DNA of 64,000 nt from Nocardia sp. NRRL S-836 (GTDB lineage: Bacteria > Actinomycetota > Actinomycetes > Mycobacteriales > Pseudonocardiaceae). The position numbers were made by a program, and so were the translations under genes. This document shows positions 53,128 to 61,771 of the stretch, in pieces (positions within the stretch are counted from its first letter, which is position 1; every line of letters begins with the position of its first letter). Under the pieces are notes generated by a model, which searched no databases, had not been told where the DNA came from, and saw only the letters and a program-made list of their open reading frames with translations. The stretch lies in NCBI RefSeq assembly GCF_001279525.1, contig NZ_LGDY01000112.1:51678-115677 (forward strand), given 5' to 3'.

Positions 53128-54715
53128 CTTGAGTTTTAACCTCAGAGTGGCTGGGCGAGACCCCGGTTGATCACGAGTGAAGCCCTTGGTCGATTCTTCT
53201 TCTTGCGACAGACGAAGATCGAGACCAAGGGCTTCAGTTGATCAGTGTGCACCATGCCCGGGATGCTGCGGCGTCCGGGGAGTTGTCGGCGTTGCGTCAG
53301 GAGTTCCACCGGTGCCTGACGCGACGGGCGGACGCGTTGTTCGAGCTGACCGATGCTGTGTTGTGCGCGGACGGTCCAGTGCGTTCGATCGCGGAGTTGT
53401 CCCTGACCGGTGAACATCGCCGTGGCCATGGCAGCGGCTATGCCGCGCTGGCACGCGGACACCTCGACGTCGATCGATTACGGATCGCGCTGACGGCGGT
53501 GTCCCTGCCTCGTGCCGCGGACGGGCGACTGGTGCTGGCGGTGGATGTGACGTGCTGGCTGCGCCCGGAAGCACACACGTGTTCGCAGCGAATCCTGTGT
53601 CACACCTACGGCCGAGGCAAGGACCAGCACATGATGGTGCCGGGCTGGCCCTACTCGATCGTCGTCGCCCTGGAGACCGGGCGTCACTCCTGGACCGCGC
53701 CGCTGGACGCGGTCCGGCTCGCACCCGGCGACGACGCCGCCAGCGTGACCGCCCGGCAGATCCGTGACGTCGTGACCCGGCTGATCGCCGCCGGACACTG
53801 GTCACCGGGGGATCCGGACATCGTGATCGTCGCCGATGCCGGCTACGACGGACCGCGGCTGGCGCACGTGCTGGCCGACCTGCCGATCGCCGTGCTGGTG
53901 CGGATGCGGTCGGATCGAGTCCTGCGCCGCCCCGCACCCGCCTACATCTCCGGCATCACACAAGGCCGGCCCCGCCGCCACGGTGACGAGTTCGTCTTCG
54001 GTGATCCCGGGACCTGGGGCGAGCCGGGCATCACCGTCCAGACCACGACCCGGCTCTACGGCCCGGTGCCGGTCCGGGCCTGGGACCGGCTGCATCCACG
54101 GCTGACCCACCGCATCGCCTGGGCCACCCACAACGGGGACTTGCCGATCCTGGAAGGCACCGTGATCCGGCTGCACGTCGACCGTCTGCCCTCCGGCGCA
54201 ATCCCGAAACCCGTGTGGCTCTGGCATTCCCGCATCGGCCTGGACCAGCTCGAGGTCGATCTGGCCTGGCAGGCGTTCCTGCGCCGCTTCGACATCGAGC
54301 ACACCTTCCGCATGCTCAAACAGACCCTCGGCTGGACCGCCCCGAAACTCCGCTCACCCGAGGCCGCCGACCGCTGGACCTGGCTGTTGATCACCGCCTA
54401 CACCCAGCTCCGCCTCGCCCGCGAACTCACCATCGATCTGCGCCGTCCCTGGGAAAAGCCCCGCCCGGCCCAGCGGCTCACCCCGGCCAGGGTCCGGCGC
54501 GGGTTTCGGAACCTGCGCCCACAACTGGCATGTCCAGCCCGTGTCCCGAAACCCTCACGACCCGACCCAGGACGCCCTGCGGGACTACCCAACCACCACC
54601 CAGCAGCACGCCACGACGTCCACACCGTCACCAGAACAAACAAACAGAAACCCAAGCACGGCAAGAAGACCGAACCCAGCAACCCACGACCACGCCGAAC
54701 TGGTTAAAACTCAAG
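53128..54715 (+). mobile_element. complete insertion sequence, IS701-like, CTAG target duplication
   Basis: 1,588 bp bounded by perfect 14-bp inverted repeats (CTTGAGTTTTAACC at 53128-53141 and its complement at 54702-54715) and flanked by direct CTAG copies (53124-53127 and 54716-54719). The 4-bp YTAR-type duplication fits the IS701 family. One intact transposase gene fills it. The element looks recent and possibly active. Confidence 0.92.
53238..54707 (+). CDS. DDE transposase of IS701-like element
   Basis: 489 residues. DDE pieces: LVLAVDVTCWLRPEAHT with the first Asp, VIVADAGYDGPRLAHVLADL with the second, and the DIEHTFRMLKQTLGW helix with the final Glu. The C-terminus is long, basic and Pro-rich. 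The TAA stop lies inside the right inverted repeat. The start near 53238 (TTG) leaves room for a slightly later ATG/GTG. It moves the element by cut-and-paste at CTAG sites. Confidence 0.9.
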   Translation: MISVHHARDAAASGELSALRQEFHRCLTRRADALFELTDAVLCADGPVRSIAELSLTGEHRRGHGSGYAALARGHLDVDRLRIALTAVSLPRAADGRLVLAVDVTCWLRPEAHTCSQRILCHTYGRGKDQHMMVPGWPYSIVVALETGRHSWTAPLDAVRLAPGDDAASVTARQIRDVVTRLIAAGHWSPGDPDIVIVADAGYDGPRLAHVLADLPIAVLVRMRSDRVLRRPAPAYISGITQGRPRRHGDEFVFGDPGTWGEPGITVQTTTRLYGPVPVRAWDRLHPRLTHRIAWATHNGDLPILEGTVIRLHVDRLPSGAIPKPVWLWHSRIGLDQLEVDLAWQAFLRRFDIEHTFRMLKQTLGWTAPKLRSPEAADRWTWLLITAYTQLRLARELTIDLRRPWEKPRPAQRLTPARVRRGFRNLRPQLACPARVPKPSRPDPGRPAGLPNHHPAARHDVHTVTRTNKQKPKHGKKTEPSNPRPRRTG

Positions 54716-54891
54716 CTAGCAGCAACGCCTTTGCTTGGTGTCGCGGTCACCCTCGTCCTTGTCTTCTTGATTGCCTTGCGTGGCACGAAGCCTTCGGAGC
54801 GAGCCGCGATCATCCGTGCGATGAACGATGGCGTCGCTAGACGGATGGTGCGGTCGGGCCGTAGGTCGAACGGTCCAAGTAAGGCAGCTAG

Positions 54892-55799
54892 GGCCTGTCC
54901 TCAAAGCTGGTTGTTCTCACGTGACTTGATCTTGTGTCGTGGTGCGCAGGCATGAGCTGACTGATGAGCAGTGGCAGGCGTTGCAGCCGTTGTTGCCGGT
55001 CTCGGGGGCGCAGGGCCGGCCTCGGGTGGATGACCGGCGGGTGATCAACGGGATGTTGTTCAAAGCGAGGACCGGGGTGTCGTGGCGTGATCTGCCGGAG
55101 CGGTACGGGCCGTGGAAGACGGTCTACAACCGGTTCTGGCGCTGGTCACGCAACGGCACTCTGACCATGCTGGTGTCGAAGGTGCGGGTGATCGCGGAGG
55201 CGATCGACGAGCTGGACCGTGAGGTCTCGGTCGATTCCAGCATTGTGCGCGCTCATCAGCACGCGGCGGGCGCCCGCCGCGGCCGCACGTCTGCGCACAC
55301 AGGGGGCGAGCGGGTCGTGTGGCGGGCAGACCGAACCAGATGATCATGCTATCGGCCGGTCCCGAGGCGGCCCGTCCACCAAGATCTATCTGGCCTGCGA
55401 CGGGCACGGCCGCCCGCTGACGACGGTGCTGACCGGCGGCAACATCAACGACTGCACCATGTTCGAGACGGTGCTGGCGGGCGTGACGCGGCCGGCGCGG
55501 GTGATCGCGGACAAGCGCTACTCCAGCAAGTCCATCCGCGCTCACCTGCGCCGCCGCGGCATCCGGGCCACCATCCCCGAACGCCGCGACCAACGCGCCA
55601 ACCGGGCCCGCCGCGGCCGGGCGGGCGGCCGGCCACCGGCTTTCGATTCGATGATCTACAAGCGCCGCAACGTCGTCGAACGCTGCTTCAACCGGCTCAA
55701 GCAATTCCGTGCGATCGCCACCCGCTACGACAAGACCGCCCTGTCCTACCAAGCCATGATCGACCTGGCCACCCTCACCTCTGGCTTTGAGGACAGGCA
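54892..55799 (+). mobile_element. complete IS5-family insertion sequence (IS427/ISL2-like)
   Basis: About 908 bp with terminal inverted repeats GGCCTGTCCTCAAAG and CTTTGAGGACAGGCA (one mismatch, at the outermost base) and CTAG direct copies at 54888-54891 and 55800-55803. Two overlapping frames encode the transposase. It is inserted 172 bp from the first element, in the same small gene. Confidence 0.88.
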
Positions 55800-55803
55800 C
55801 TAG
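54939..55803 (+). CDS. IS5-family transposase in two overlapping frames
   Basis: The first frame (54939-55343) has the N-terminal DUF4096-type domain (ELTDEQWQALQPLLPVSGAQ, SWRDLPERYGPWKTVYNRFW) and DSSIVRAHQHAAG with the first DDE Asp. The second frame carries DHAIGRSRGGPSTKIYLACD, VIADKRYSSKSIR with the second Asp and KRRNVVERCFNRLKQFR with the final Glu. Joining them near 55300-55340 needs a ribosomal frameshift, which is usual in this group. The stop TAG is formed by the flanking CTAG, so its expression depends on the target site. Confidence 0.85.
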
Positions 55804-55859
55804 GGGCATCACGACCTGGGGCCTTTTTGTGCTGGTCGACGCATAGCTGCTGAGGTGTG

Positions 55860-56388
55860 GCGGCCGGCAGGGGCGGTGGTTGATCGCGATGCGTGTCGGC
55901 GGACCAGGGTCGGGTAACCGGGATGGCGTCCTGTACGGCGGAACCCCACCAGAACCGCCACCCGCCCCGTACGGCACCGATTTAGCCGCCGGCGCGGCGC
56001 CGGACTACAAGGCGCTCTACGAGCAGACGCAGACCAAGCTGCCCAAGGCCAAGACCACCGCGCGGGGAGAACCGCGGCAAGACCAAGCGCCTGGACGAGA
56101 TGATGGCCGCGCAGCAGAGCGAGACCGAGCGCGCCACGGCGATCGAACAGCAGGGAAGCCAGCTGAGCAGGTTGAGTTCGCGTACGCCGATGGGCGCGGG
56201 AGCAAGCGCATCGCGTTAACCGAGGGCTGGTCAGTGCCGTTCGAAGCGTGCGCCGGTGCGCGGGTGTCCCTCGTTCGCGGGGCAACGCCCCTACGATGGG
56301 CGCTGGTGGACGACCACGACAGGCAAGCTGGTGGGCTACAAGTCGAGGCTAGAGCGCGACCTTGGGTCGCGGGGAGAGGCTGCCGATC
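55860..56388 (+). pseudogene. frameshifted coding remnant of unknown origin
   Basis: Plausible protein stretches occur in different frames: DYKALYEQTQTKLPKAK, then GKTKRLDEMMAAQQSETERA and TAIEQQGSQLSRLSSRTPMG in another frame. This reads like a coiled-coil or phage-related tail fragment. No start-to-stop gene remains. Confidence 0.35.
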
Positions 56389-56823
56389 ATGAGGCTGACC
56401 GCTGCGGAGGTCGGGTTCTTCGAGGACTACGAGGACGATGAGGCCTTGGAGGTGGGGATCGCCGGGGTCGACGGTGCCGGTGTTCGGAGGTCGTTCTCGA
56501 TCCAGCGGTCGACTTATGAGCCCGATGACCAGGAAGTCCGGTCAGGGATGGACTCCTACTGCGTCTCGACCGAACGAGGCTTCACGGTGTACGGCTGTCT
56601 GCGCAGTGTGCGATTGACCGGCGCACTGCTCACCCTGCAGTTCACGGTCGAGGACGCGGAGGTCCTGGACGTCGCGACTCCTGTGGAAGTAGACCTGAGC
56701 GGCTCAGGGGTTGATGGCGTGGACCTGACCGGACGGCTCCGCGAGATCCTTGACTGGGGTGCTCCTGAGAAGCGACCGGAGTTGATCGGGCTGAGCGCTG
56801 CTGGCCCGCCCCTCCCGGAGTGA
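56389..56823 (+). CDS. Imm10-family immunity protein
   Basis: 144 residues. The pattern TAAEVGFFEDYEDDEALEVG then MDSYCVSTERGFTVYGCL and a C-terminal REILDWG match the Imm10 family, cytoplasmic antidotes to secreted polymorphic toxins. ATG 56389 is chosen because GGGAGAGG precedes it; the frame extends to 56362. No toxin gene is next to it, so it is an orphan, kept perhaps against toxins of neighbours. Confidence 0.7.
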   Translation: MRLTAAEVGFFEDYEDDEALEVGIAGVDGAGVRRSFSIQRSTYEPDDQEVRSGMDSYCVSTERGFTVYGCLRSVRLTGALLTLQFTVEDAEVLDVATPVEVDLSGSGVDGVDLTGRLREILDWGAPEKRPELIGLSAAGPPLPE

Positions 56824-56829
56824 GGTTCC

Positions 56830-57360
56830 CGGTCGTCGAAGGCGGACGGGATGTAGGACGCCCAGCGACGGGCAGCACGGCGGCCGCAGCGCCGAGCACC
56901 ACGGTGCACGCGGAGAACACCCGCCGGTACACGCGGACCTTGCCCTTGTGCACCCGCCAGCAGGTGTAGACGAAGCTGACCGCGACGAGCAGGGCGATCA
57001 ACGGCACCGGCAGGACCAGCACCGCGCGAAGTACCAGACCGACTGCAGGTGGGTGTAGGGCGCGCCTTCGGCGGCTCGCTCGCGGTACCGCTCGATGCTC
57101 TGGGCGGCCTCGGCGTGGATCACCGACCCGGCCAGCAGCACACACCGGACCACGACCAGGCCGACGACGTGATCGGGGTCAGCCACATGGTCGCGACCAC
57201 GACGGCTGCCGTCGCCGCCTGCACGACCAGCAGGTAAGCCAGCAGCCCGCCCGGCAGAGACCATAGAGCCCACGAGCGTGGGTCAAGCCGGCGCACGCTG
57301 ACACCCCCCAACTCCGGCGGAGCCTTCCACTGTGAGCGGCTGCTCACGCAGCGTCGCAGC
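56830..57360 (-). pseudogene. decayed membrane N-terminus of a diguanylate cyclase-type protein
   Basis: Three frames in order on the minus strand: DPRSWALWSLPGGLLAYLLV and VQAATAAVVVATMWLTPITS, then VLLAGSVIHAEAAQSIERYR and ERAAEGAPYTHLQSVWYFA, then VLPVPLIALLVAVSFVYTCW and RVHKGKVRVYRRVFSACTVV. This series is the membrane sensor typical of Pseudonocardiaceae GGDEF proteins. The GGDEF domain itself is absent. At least two frameshifts make it inactive. Confidence 0.6.
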
Positions 57361-57607
57361 TCCGCACGGGTGATGAACAGCAACAACGTCTCGAGAAGGC
57401 AGACATGATCACTCGCACTCGCACTCGCACGCCCCGGCCCGCACGCCCGTCCGAATGGACTCGTACCGGTCGCCCGTCGGAGTGGACCCGGTGACCACCC
57501 CACCGGCGGCCATCAGCGGGTTGGTCCGCGGACGGCGCCTGGATCGCTGACTTGGCAGCGAAATCCCCGGACCGCGGGCATCACGTGCTGCGCGTTGAGG
57601 GGAGGCG

Positions 57608-57724
57608 TCACTGTCCTATCTGGCCCCTCGGGCACCGTTGCCGCAGGTAGTCCGAGACGTCACCGTCCTCCTGAACGGTGACGTCCCGTGACTCCCACTG
57701 TGGATGGGCTGGCGGCGTCGTCAT
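57608..57724 (-). CDS. 38-aa ORF coupled to the upstream hypothetical gene
   Basis: ATG 57724 overlaps the stop of the 382-aa gene (ATGA) and the frame ends after 38 residues (MTTPPAHPQWESRDVTVQED, then a Gly/Arg-rich tail). The overlap suggests translational coupling and a real small protein, but no family is known. Confidence 0.45.
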   Translation of the reverse strand: MTTPPAHPQWESRDVTVQEDGDVSDYLRQRCPRGQIGQ

Positions 57725-58869
57725 AGCGCGTCGGGTTCGCCCGCTGTCGTCGGCAGGTAGTAGCCCTCGACACGCTGCTTCTTGTTGTTCCACCGGATGA
57801 ACCCCCTGGCTTCCAGCGCGAACAGGGACTCGACGACATCCGACATGGGGCCGCCGCTGGAAGCCGCGAACTCTGCGAGGCACGTCTCCGACATCCGGCC
57901 ATCCGGAGTGCTCTTCACGAACGGCACGAACGACAGCACCTCGAGCGTGTCTTTCGCGATGCGCCTATCCGCGGCCACGGCCCGATACACCGACCAGGGG
58001 CTGCCGTTCCAGCACGTCATCTCCTGTTCGATGTCGGTGCTGATGTCCGGTGCCGGGATTCGCTCCCAGTCCATCCGCAGGTCGATGCGCGCATGGCCCG
58101 GCACCTCCCGCACCTGCCGCGAGTCGAGTGCGGCGCCGCGCCGCTCGATGGAGAGCACACCCTGGTACAGCAGGCCCTCCAAACCAAGCCGGACCTCGGC
58201 CGCGGTCGCGTCGACGTCGGAGGCCAGCCGGTCGATGGAAGTGGGGATCGTCGGCACCCGCTCGCTGTGCACCAGCGCCCTGTGCAGACGCGCCGCAGGC
58301 ATGGAGGTCACCATCAGCCACCGGGCGTCGTTCTCGGCGCAGAGCCACTCGGCGGGCAGGTCCAGCAGGTCCACCACGGGCAACTGCAGCGCACGCCACC
58401 GGTGGCGGCCATCGGTGCCACGGGTGTGGTGATAGACCCCCAACTGGGCCAACAGGTCCGCTAGTTCCCGCAGTGTGGTGGGCACTGGAAGACCGCGGCC
58501 GGCGAGCGCGTGACTCAGGGTTTCGCGGGCCTGCTCGCGTCGGCGCTCCAGGTCGACGCTTTCCTTTCCCGCCTCGTGCCAGCGCAGTGGCGTGGCGCCG
58601 CGATCGGGCAGCTGCTCGGCGAGCACGGAATGTGCGGCGATCAGGTCGTCCAGGTCGCCGTCTGCGTCGTCCTGGGTCGCGGTGGCGATCAGCATCTCCA
58701 GCGAGAACGCGATGGGTGGCAGGAGCCGGTGCCACCCCGAGGCCGTCCAGTCGGCCCGCGTGCAACTCACCCCGCCGGCATCGTGAAGCCGGGCGGCTTT
58801 ACCGAACGGCAGCCCGGTGCGCTCGGCGAGCACCCGGATCTTCCGCTGGCGAGCACGGTCATGGCGCAC
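57721..58869 (-). CDS. hypothetical protein, 382 aa, possibly DUF6042-like
   Basis: Soluble protein starting at GTG 58869 behind GGAGG. The opening RQRKIRVLAERTGLPFGKAA is a short helix-turn-helix-like segment common at the N-terminus of actinobacterial regulators and resembles the TGLPYTxAAR motif. The C-terminal 80 residues look like a winged helix (EFAASSGGPMSDVVESLFAL, EARGFIRWNNKKQRVEGYY). The middle is helical. It recalls DUF6042-type proteins, but I cannot confirm that. Probably DNA-binding or regulatory. Confidence 0.65.
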   Translation of the reverse strand: MRHDRARQRKIRVLAERTGLPFGKAARLHDAGGVSCTRADWTASGWHRLLPPIAFSLEMLIATATQDDADGDLDDLIAAHSVLAEQLPDRGATPLRWHEAGKESVDLERRREQARETLSHALAGRGLPVPTTLRELADLLAQLGVYHHTRGTDGRHRWRALQLPVVDLLDLPAEWLCAENDARWLMVTSMPAARLHRALVHSERVPTIPTSIDRLASDVDATAAEVRLGLEGLLYQGVLSIERRGAALDSRQVREVPGHARIDLRMDWERIPAPDISTDIEQEMTCWNGSPWSVYRAVAADRRIAKDTLEVLSFVPFVKSTPDGRMSETCLAEFAASSGGPMSDVVESLFALEARGFIRWNNKKQRVEGYYLPTTAGEPDAL

Positions 58870-59195
58870 GACAACCTCCGGCGGATCCCACGCCTCCGCG
58901 GGGAGGAGTTCGTCAACGGCACCGGTGTGCTGCCGCGCTGGTACAAGTCAGAGACTCTTGGCCGTCAACGCCCTGGCCGCGTGGGCCGCACAGAGCTCGG
59001 GGAACAGGCAGGTACCTCTGCCGCCGGACATGCTAGCGCCACCCCAAACCAGCATCACGTTCGCGTCTCCCGCGAGTCGCCCAGACGCGCGGGTTTGCCT
59101 AGACATCTGGACTCGGCTCGGCCAGCACCGACCAACTCGATCACCAGCACCGCGGTGGCCGAGTGACCGGCCGCGAGGCCGATGGCCGGTTACGC
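58870..59195. other. gap with no recognised gene
   Basis: Upstream region of the 382-aa gene. No convincing frame on either strand; the start of the following IS remnant cannot be placed exactly. Confidence 0.4.
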
Positions 59196-59944
59196 GGCGT
59201 GACCTGCCCGAACGCTACGGGCCGTGGAAGAGCGCGCATGAGCGGCTGCGCAAGTGGACCGCGGACGGCACCTGAGACCGGATCCTCGAGCACGTGATCG
59301 TCAAGGACGACTCCCTCGGCGCACTCGAGGACCACATCGCGTTCGTGGTCAGCATCGACTCCACGAGCATCCGGGCCCCACCAACACGCCACCGGTGCCC
59401 GGAAAAGGGGCTGCGCGGACTGGATCGACGACCTCGCCATCGACGGCGAATGCCTCGGACGCTCCCGCTGAGGACTGACCACCAAGCTCCACCTGGCCGT
59501 CAACGCCGCCGGCCTGCCGCTCGCGGTGATCCTCACCCCAGGGCAGCCGGCGGCAATCCGCAACCGCTGCCACTGCTCGATGACATCTGCGACATCGATG
59601 TCGACGGACAGCGAGTACGGGTCGGGCGGGTGATCGCGGACAAGGCTTACGCTCACCCCTGCACCCGCATCGGGTTACGGCAGCGGCGGATCAAAGCCAC
59701 CATCTCCGAACGCGTTGACCAGATCGCCCGCCGCAAGATCAAGGGCTTGGCCGGTGGCAGGCCACCGGCCTTCGACCCCGACATCTACAAGCTGCGCAAC
59801 GTCGCCGAGCGCTGCTTCAACCGGCTCAAACAATTCCGCGGCCTGGCAACCCGATTCGCGAAACGAGCCGCCTACCACCGCGCCGAGATCATCCTGGCCT
59901 GCATCGTGCTCCACCTACGGTGAAGATCCGCAGGACACGCCCTA
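59196..59944 (+). pseudogene. IS5-family element remnant with broken transposase
   Basis: Transposase pieces in changing frames: RRDLPERYGPWKSAHERLRK, FVVSIDSTSIR, HATGARKRG, DGECLGRSR-stop-GLTTKLHLAV, then VIADKAYAHPCTRIGLRQRR and YKLRNVAERCFNRLKQFRGL in the last intact frame. The right end AAGATCCGCAGGACACGCC-CTAG looks like a genuine terminal repeat plus target site; the matching left end is missing. It is related to, but clearly older than, the complete IS5 element at 54892. Confidence 0.75.
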
Positions 59945-60246
59945 GTCGGTCTGCTACCATCTCGGACACGTAGTGCCGATCAACCGCGACTCCAGCGGCC
60001 AGCGGATAGCGTAAGTCGTCCAAGGGGACGCAGCAGACCCAGCGCCCATAGCGACTCCCGAGATCGACTACGGCGGTGCACCAAGGCCTCTACGTCAGCG
60101 GGGGCCACCCGAAGTTGGAGCACTACGGGGCGGTACTCCTCGCCCCACAGCCGGTAAGCCGGTGAAGGCCCTGAGGGCTAACGAGAATCCACCCACCTGG
60201 CAAGGTGGCTAGGACTTCGGGCTAGTTGCCGGACAGGTGCGCGTGC
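59945..60246. other. intergenic region with a short hairpin
   Basis: No gene seen. CCACCT-GGCA-AGGTGG (about 60192-60207) is a 6-bp perfect hairpin shortly before the next ORF. No T-run follows it. Confidence 0.4.
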
Positions 60247-60534
60247 GTGCTGCCCACTTTTCTGGAGTTCGTGGCGACGGCTGGTCCTCGGATCACAGCT
60301 CTAGCGGTGATCGGGATCTTCGCCGTGCCGTGCGTGATCGCGTGGCTCATCTTTCGGAAGATGCCCGCGGACAAAGACATCTCTGTCTCGCTCTTCGGTC
60401 AGGTCTTCAAGATGGACGTGAAGAGCTCGAGTGCCGAGCAGGCCGAGCAACCCACCGAACCACCGACACCCCTGTCCCAGAAGCAGAAGCGCCCAGCGCG
60501 CCGCCGACACGGCGGGGATCGAGGTCGCGCGTGA
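60247..60534 (+). CDS. small single-helix membrane protein
   Basis: 95 residues from GTG 60247 (a TTG at 60226 would add seven). One transmembrane helix (TALAVIGIFAVPCVIAWLIF), then DISVSLFGQVFKMDVKSS and a Gln/Pro/Arg-rich tail. It resembles in layout the membrane protein at 40409. Function unknown. Confidence 0.5.
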   Translation: MLPTFLEFVATAGPRITALAVIGIFAVPCVIAWLIFRKMPADKDISVSLFGQVFKMDVKSSSAEQAEQPTEPPTPLSQKQKRPARRRHGGDRGRA

Positions 60535-61162
60535 AGTTCACCTACTTGGGTGCGACAGCGGCCGCTCGTCAACAGTGCCGACGGTGATCATTGGATCATG
60601 GGAGACCATCCGCACAGCGCCAGGCGCGCACCGGATGCGCGACACGACAAAAGTGCACACCTAAGGCACGCCCCGATCGTTCAGGCGGGGAAGTGCATCG
60701 TTCGGTGAGCCAAGACAAGCACCTCGCCGCGCACGTACCGCCGCAAGCCTTCCATCAAGGCAGTGACCTCGACCTGGCGGCCCTCGGTCGGGGCACAACA
60801 TTCTTGCGCCATTCGAGTGAAGAAACCCCGGTGTCGATCTGCGGGACGCGGCGTTGTACCACTCGAATGGCCCAAATTTCAGCACGACATGATCGGCTCC
60901 GAAGAGTCGCCGACACCACGTAGGCATCAGGCCCCAATTGCCCTGAACTGCCGATATCCGGCTGGAATCGGCGTAATGGAGGACGCAGCCGGGGCTCTCG
61001 GTGGGACCGCTGGTTTTTCTGGGGGATGTGCTTACCGGTTAGAGTCTTCTCGATCGGATCGGCCTAGCGCGAACTGATCCTCCTCACCTGTCCGGCACCC
61101 GTCACGACGGATCCGGTGACGGTGGACCGAGCCCCTCCGGGCTCGACCGCACCGGGGAGGAG
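60535..61162. other. about 630 bp without a clear gene
   Basis: A minus-strand frame (60681-60875) ends in VEVTALMEGLRRYVRGEVLV then LAHRTMHFPA, which looks protein-like and may be the tail of a lost gene. Nothing else recognised. Confidence 0.4.
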
Positions 61163-61363
61163 GTGGTGGTCGATGGCGCGTGGCAGATCCGTACAGGGAC
61201 CTTCCGATGGGGAATCCCGCGAGAAGCTGGTGAGGACCTGCGATTGCATCAGCAGCTCAGCCACTGGCACGCCAGGCGACCACTCGACGATGACACCATC
61301 GCCGCAGTGGAACGCGCGCTACCCGAGCGACTGTCATTGCTCACAAAGCACCGTCGCGCTTAG
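61163..61363 (+). CDS. small hypothetical protein
   Basis: 66 residues from GTG 61163 behind GAGGAG. The sequence DDDTIAAVERALPERLSLLT looks like a genuine helix. Could be complete or a remnant; no family recognised. Confidence 0.35.
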   Translation: MVVDGAWQIRTGTFRWGIPREAGEDLRLHQQLSHWHARRPLDDDTIAAVERALPERLSLLTKHRRA

Positions 61364-61443
61364 ACCTTCTTAACCGCCCGCGGCGCAGACGGTCGTTCCT
61401 GCGCTGGCGGTTTCCGTCACGCCACCTCGAGCAGGGGGTGTTC

Positions 61444-61771
61444 GTGACCGCCGAGACGCGTGAGGAGGTCTTCCGGATCGCGCGCGCCACCTGGCGGGCC
61501 ACCGACCCCTCCTGCACAGGTACCGGCTGATCGACCGGATGCCAACCCCCGCCGCCAGTACCGCACCGGCAAGGTCGGCGATCCGGCCAAGCGGTGGGCC
61601 AACCGGGAGGTCGCACCCGTACGCTTCAAGATCAACGATGACGCTCTCTCCCGGCCGGCGCTCGACGTCATCGACCAGGTGTTCGGCGGCCCGACCGCGC
61701 AGGACGTGTTTCGTCGCAAGGCCGGCATGGACATGCCTGGCCTGACGTTCGACTCCACGCTGCTGCGCTGA
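61444..61771 (+). pseudogene. frameshifted remnant of unknown gene
   Basis: TAETREEVFRIARATWRATD in one frame, LLHRYRLIDRMPTPA in the next, then YRTGKVGDPAKRWANREVAP and KINDDALSRPALDVIDQVFG in a third, ending at 61771. These read like one protein broken by two frameshifts. No family recognised. Confidence 0.4.

Larger units (their letters stand above)
53100..55846 (+). pseudogene. small membrane-protein gene split by two insertion sequences
   Basis: ATG 53100, preceded by AAGGA, starts MPVPIEVALA. Removing the first IS and one CTAG copy joins this in frame to ATPLLGVAVTLVLVFLIALR and GTKPSERAAIIRAMNDG (54720-54891); removing the second IS and its CTAG copy joins in frame to GITTWGLFVLVDA and a TAG at 55844-55846. 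The rebuilt gene is 81 codons including stop (80 aa) with one transmembrane helix and a basic tail. Both insertions used CTAG sites of the same gene. Function unknown. Confidence 0.75.

Noticed and set aside
59945..60246. Possible structured RNA (riboswitch or group II remnant) before the small membrane protein
   Set aside because: Only one short hairpin can be seen; no conserved core of a known RNA class was recognised.
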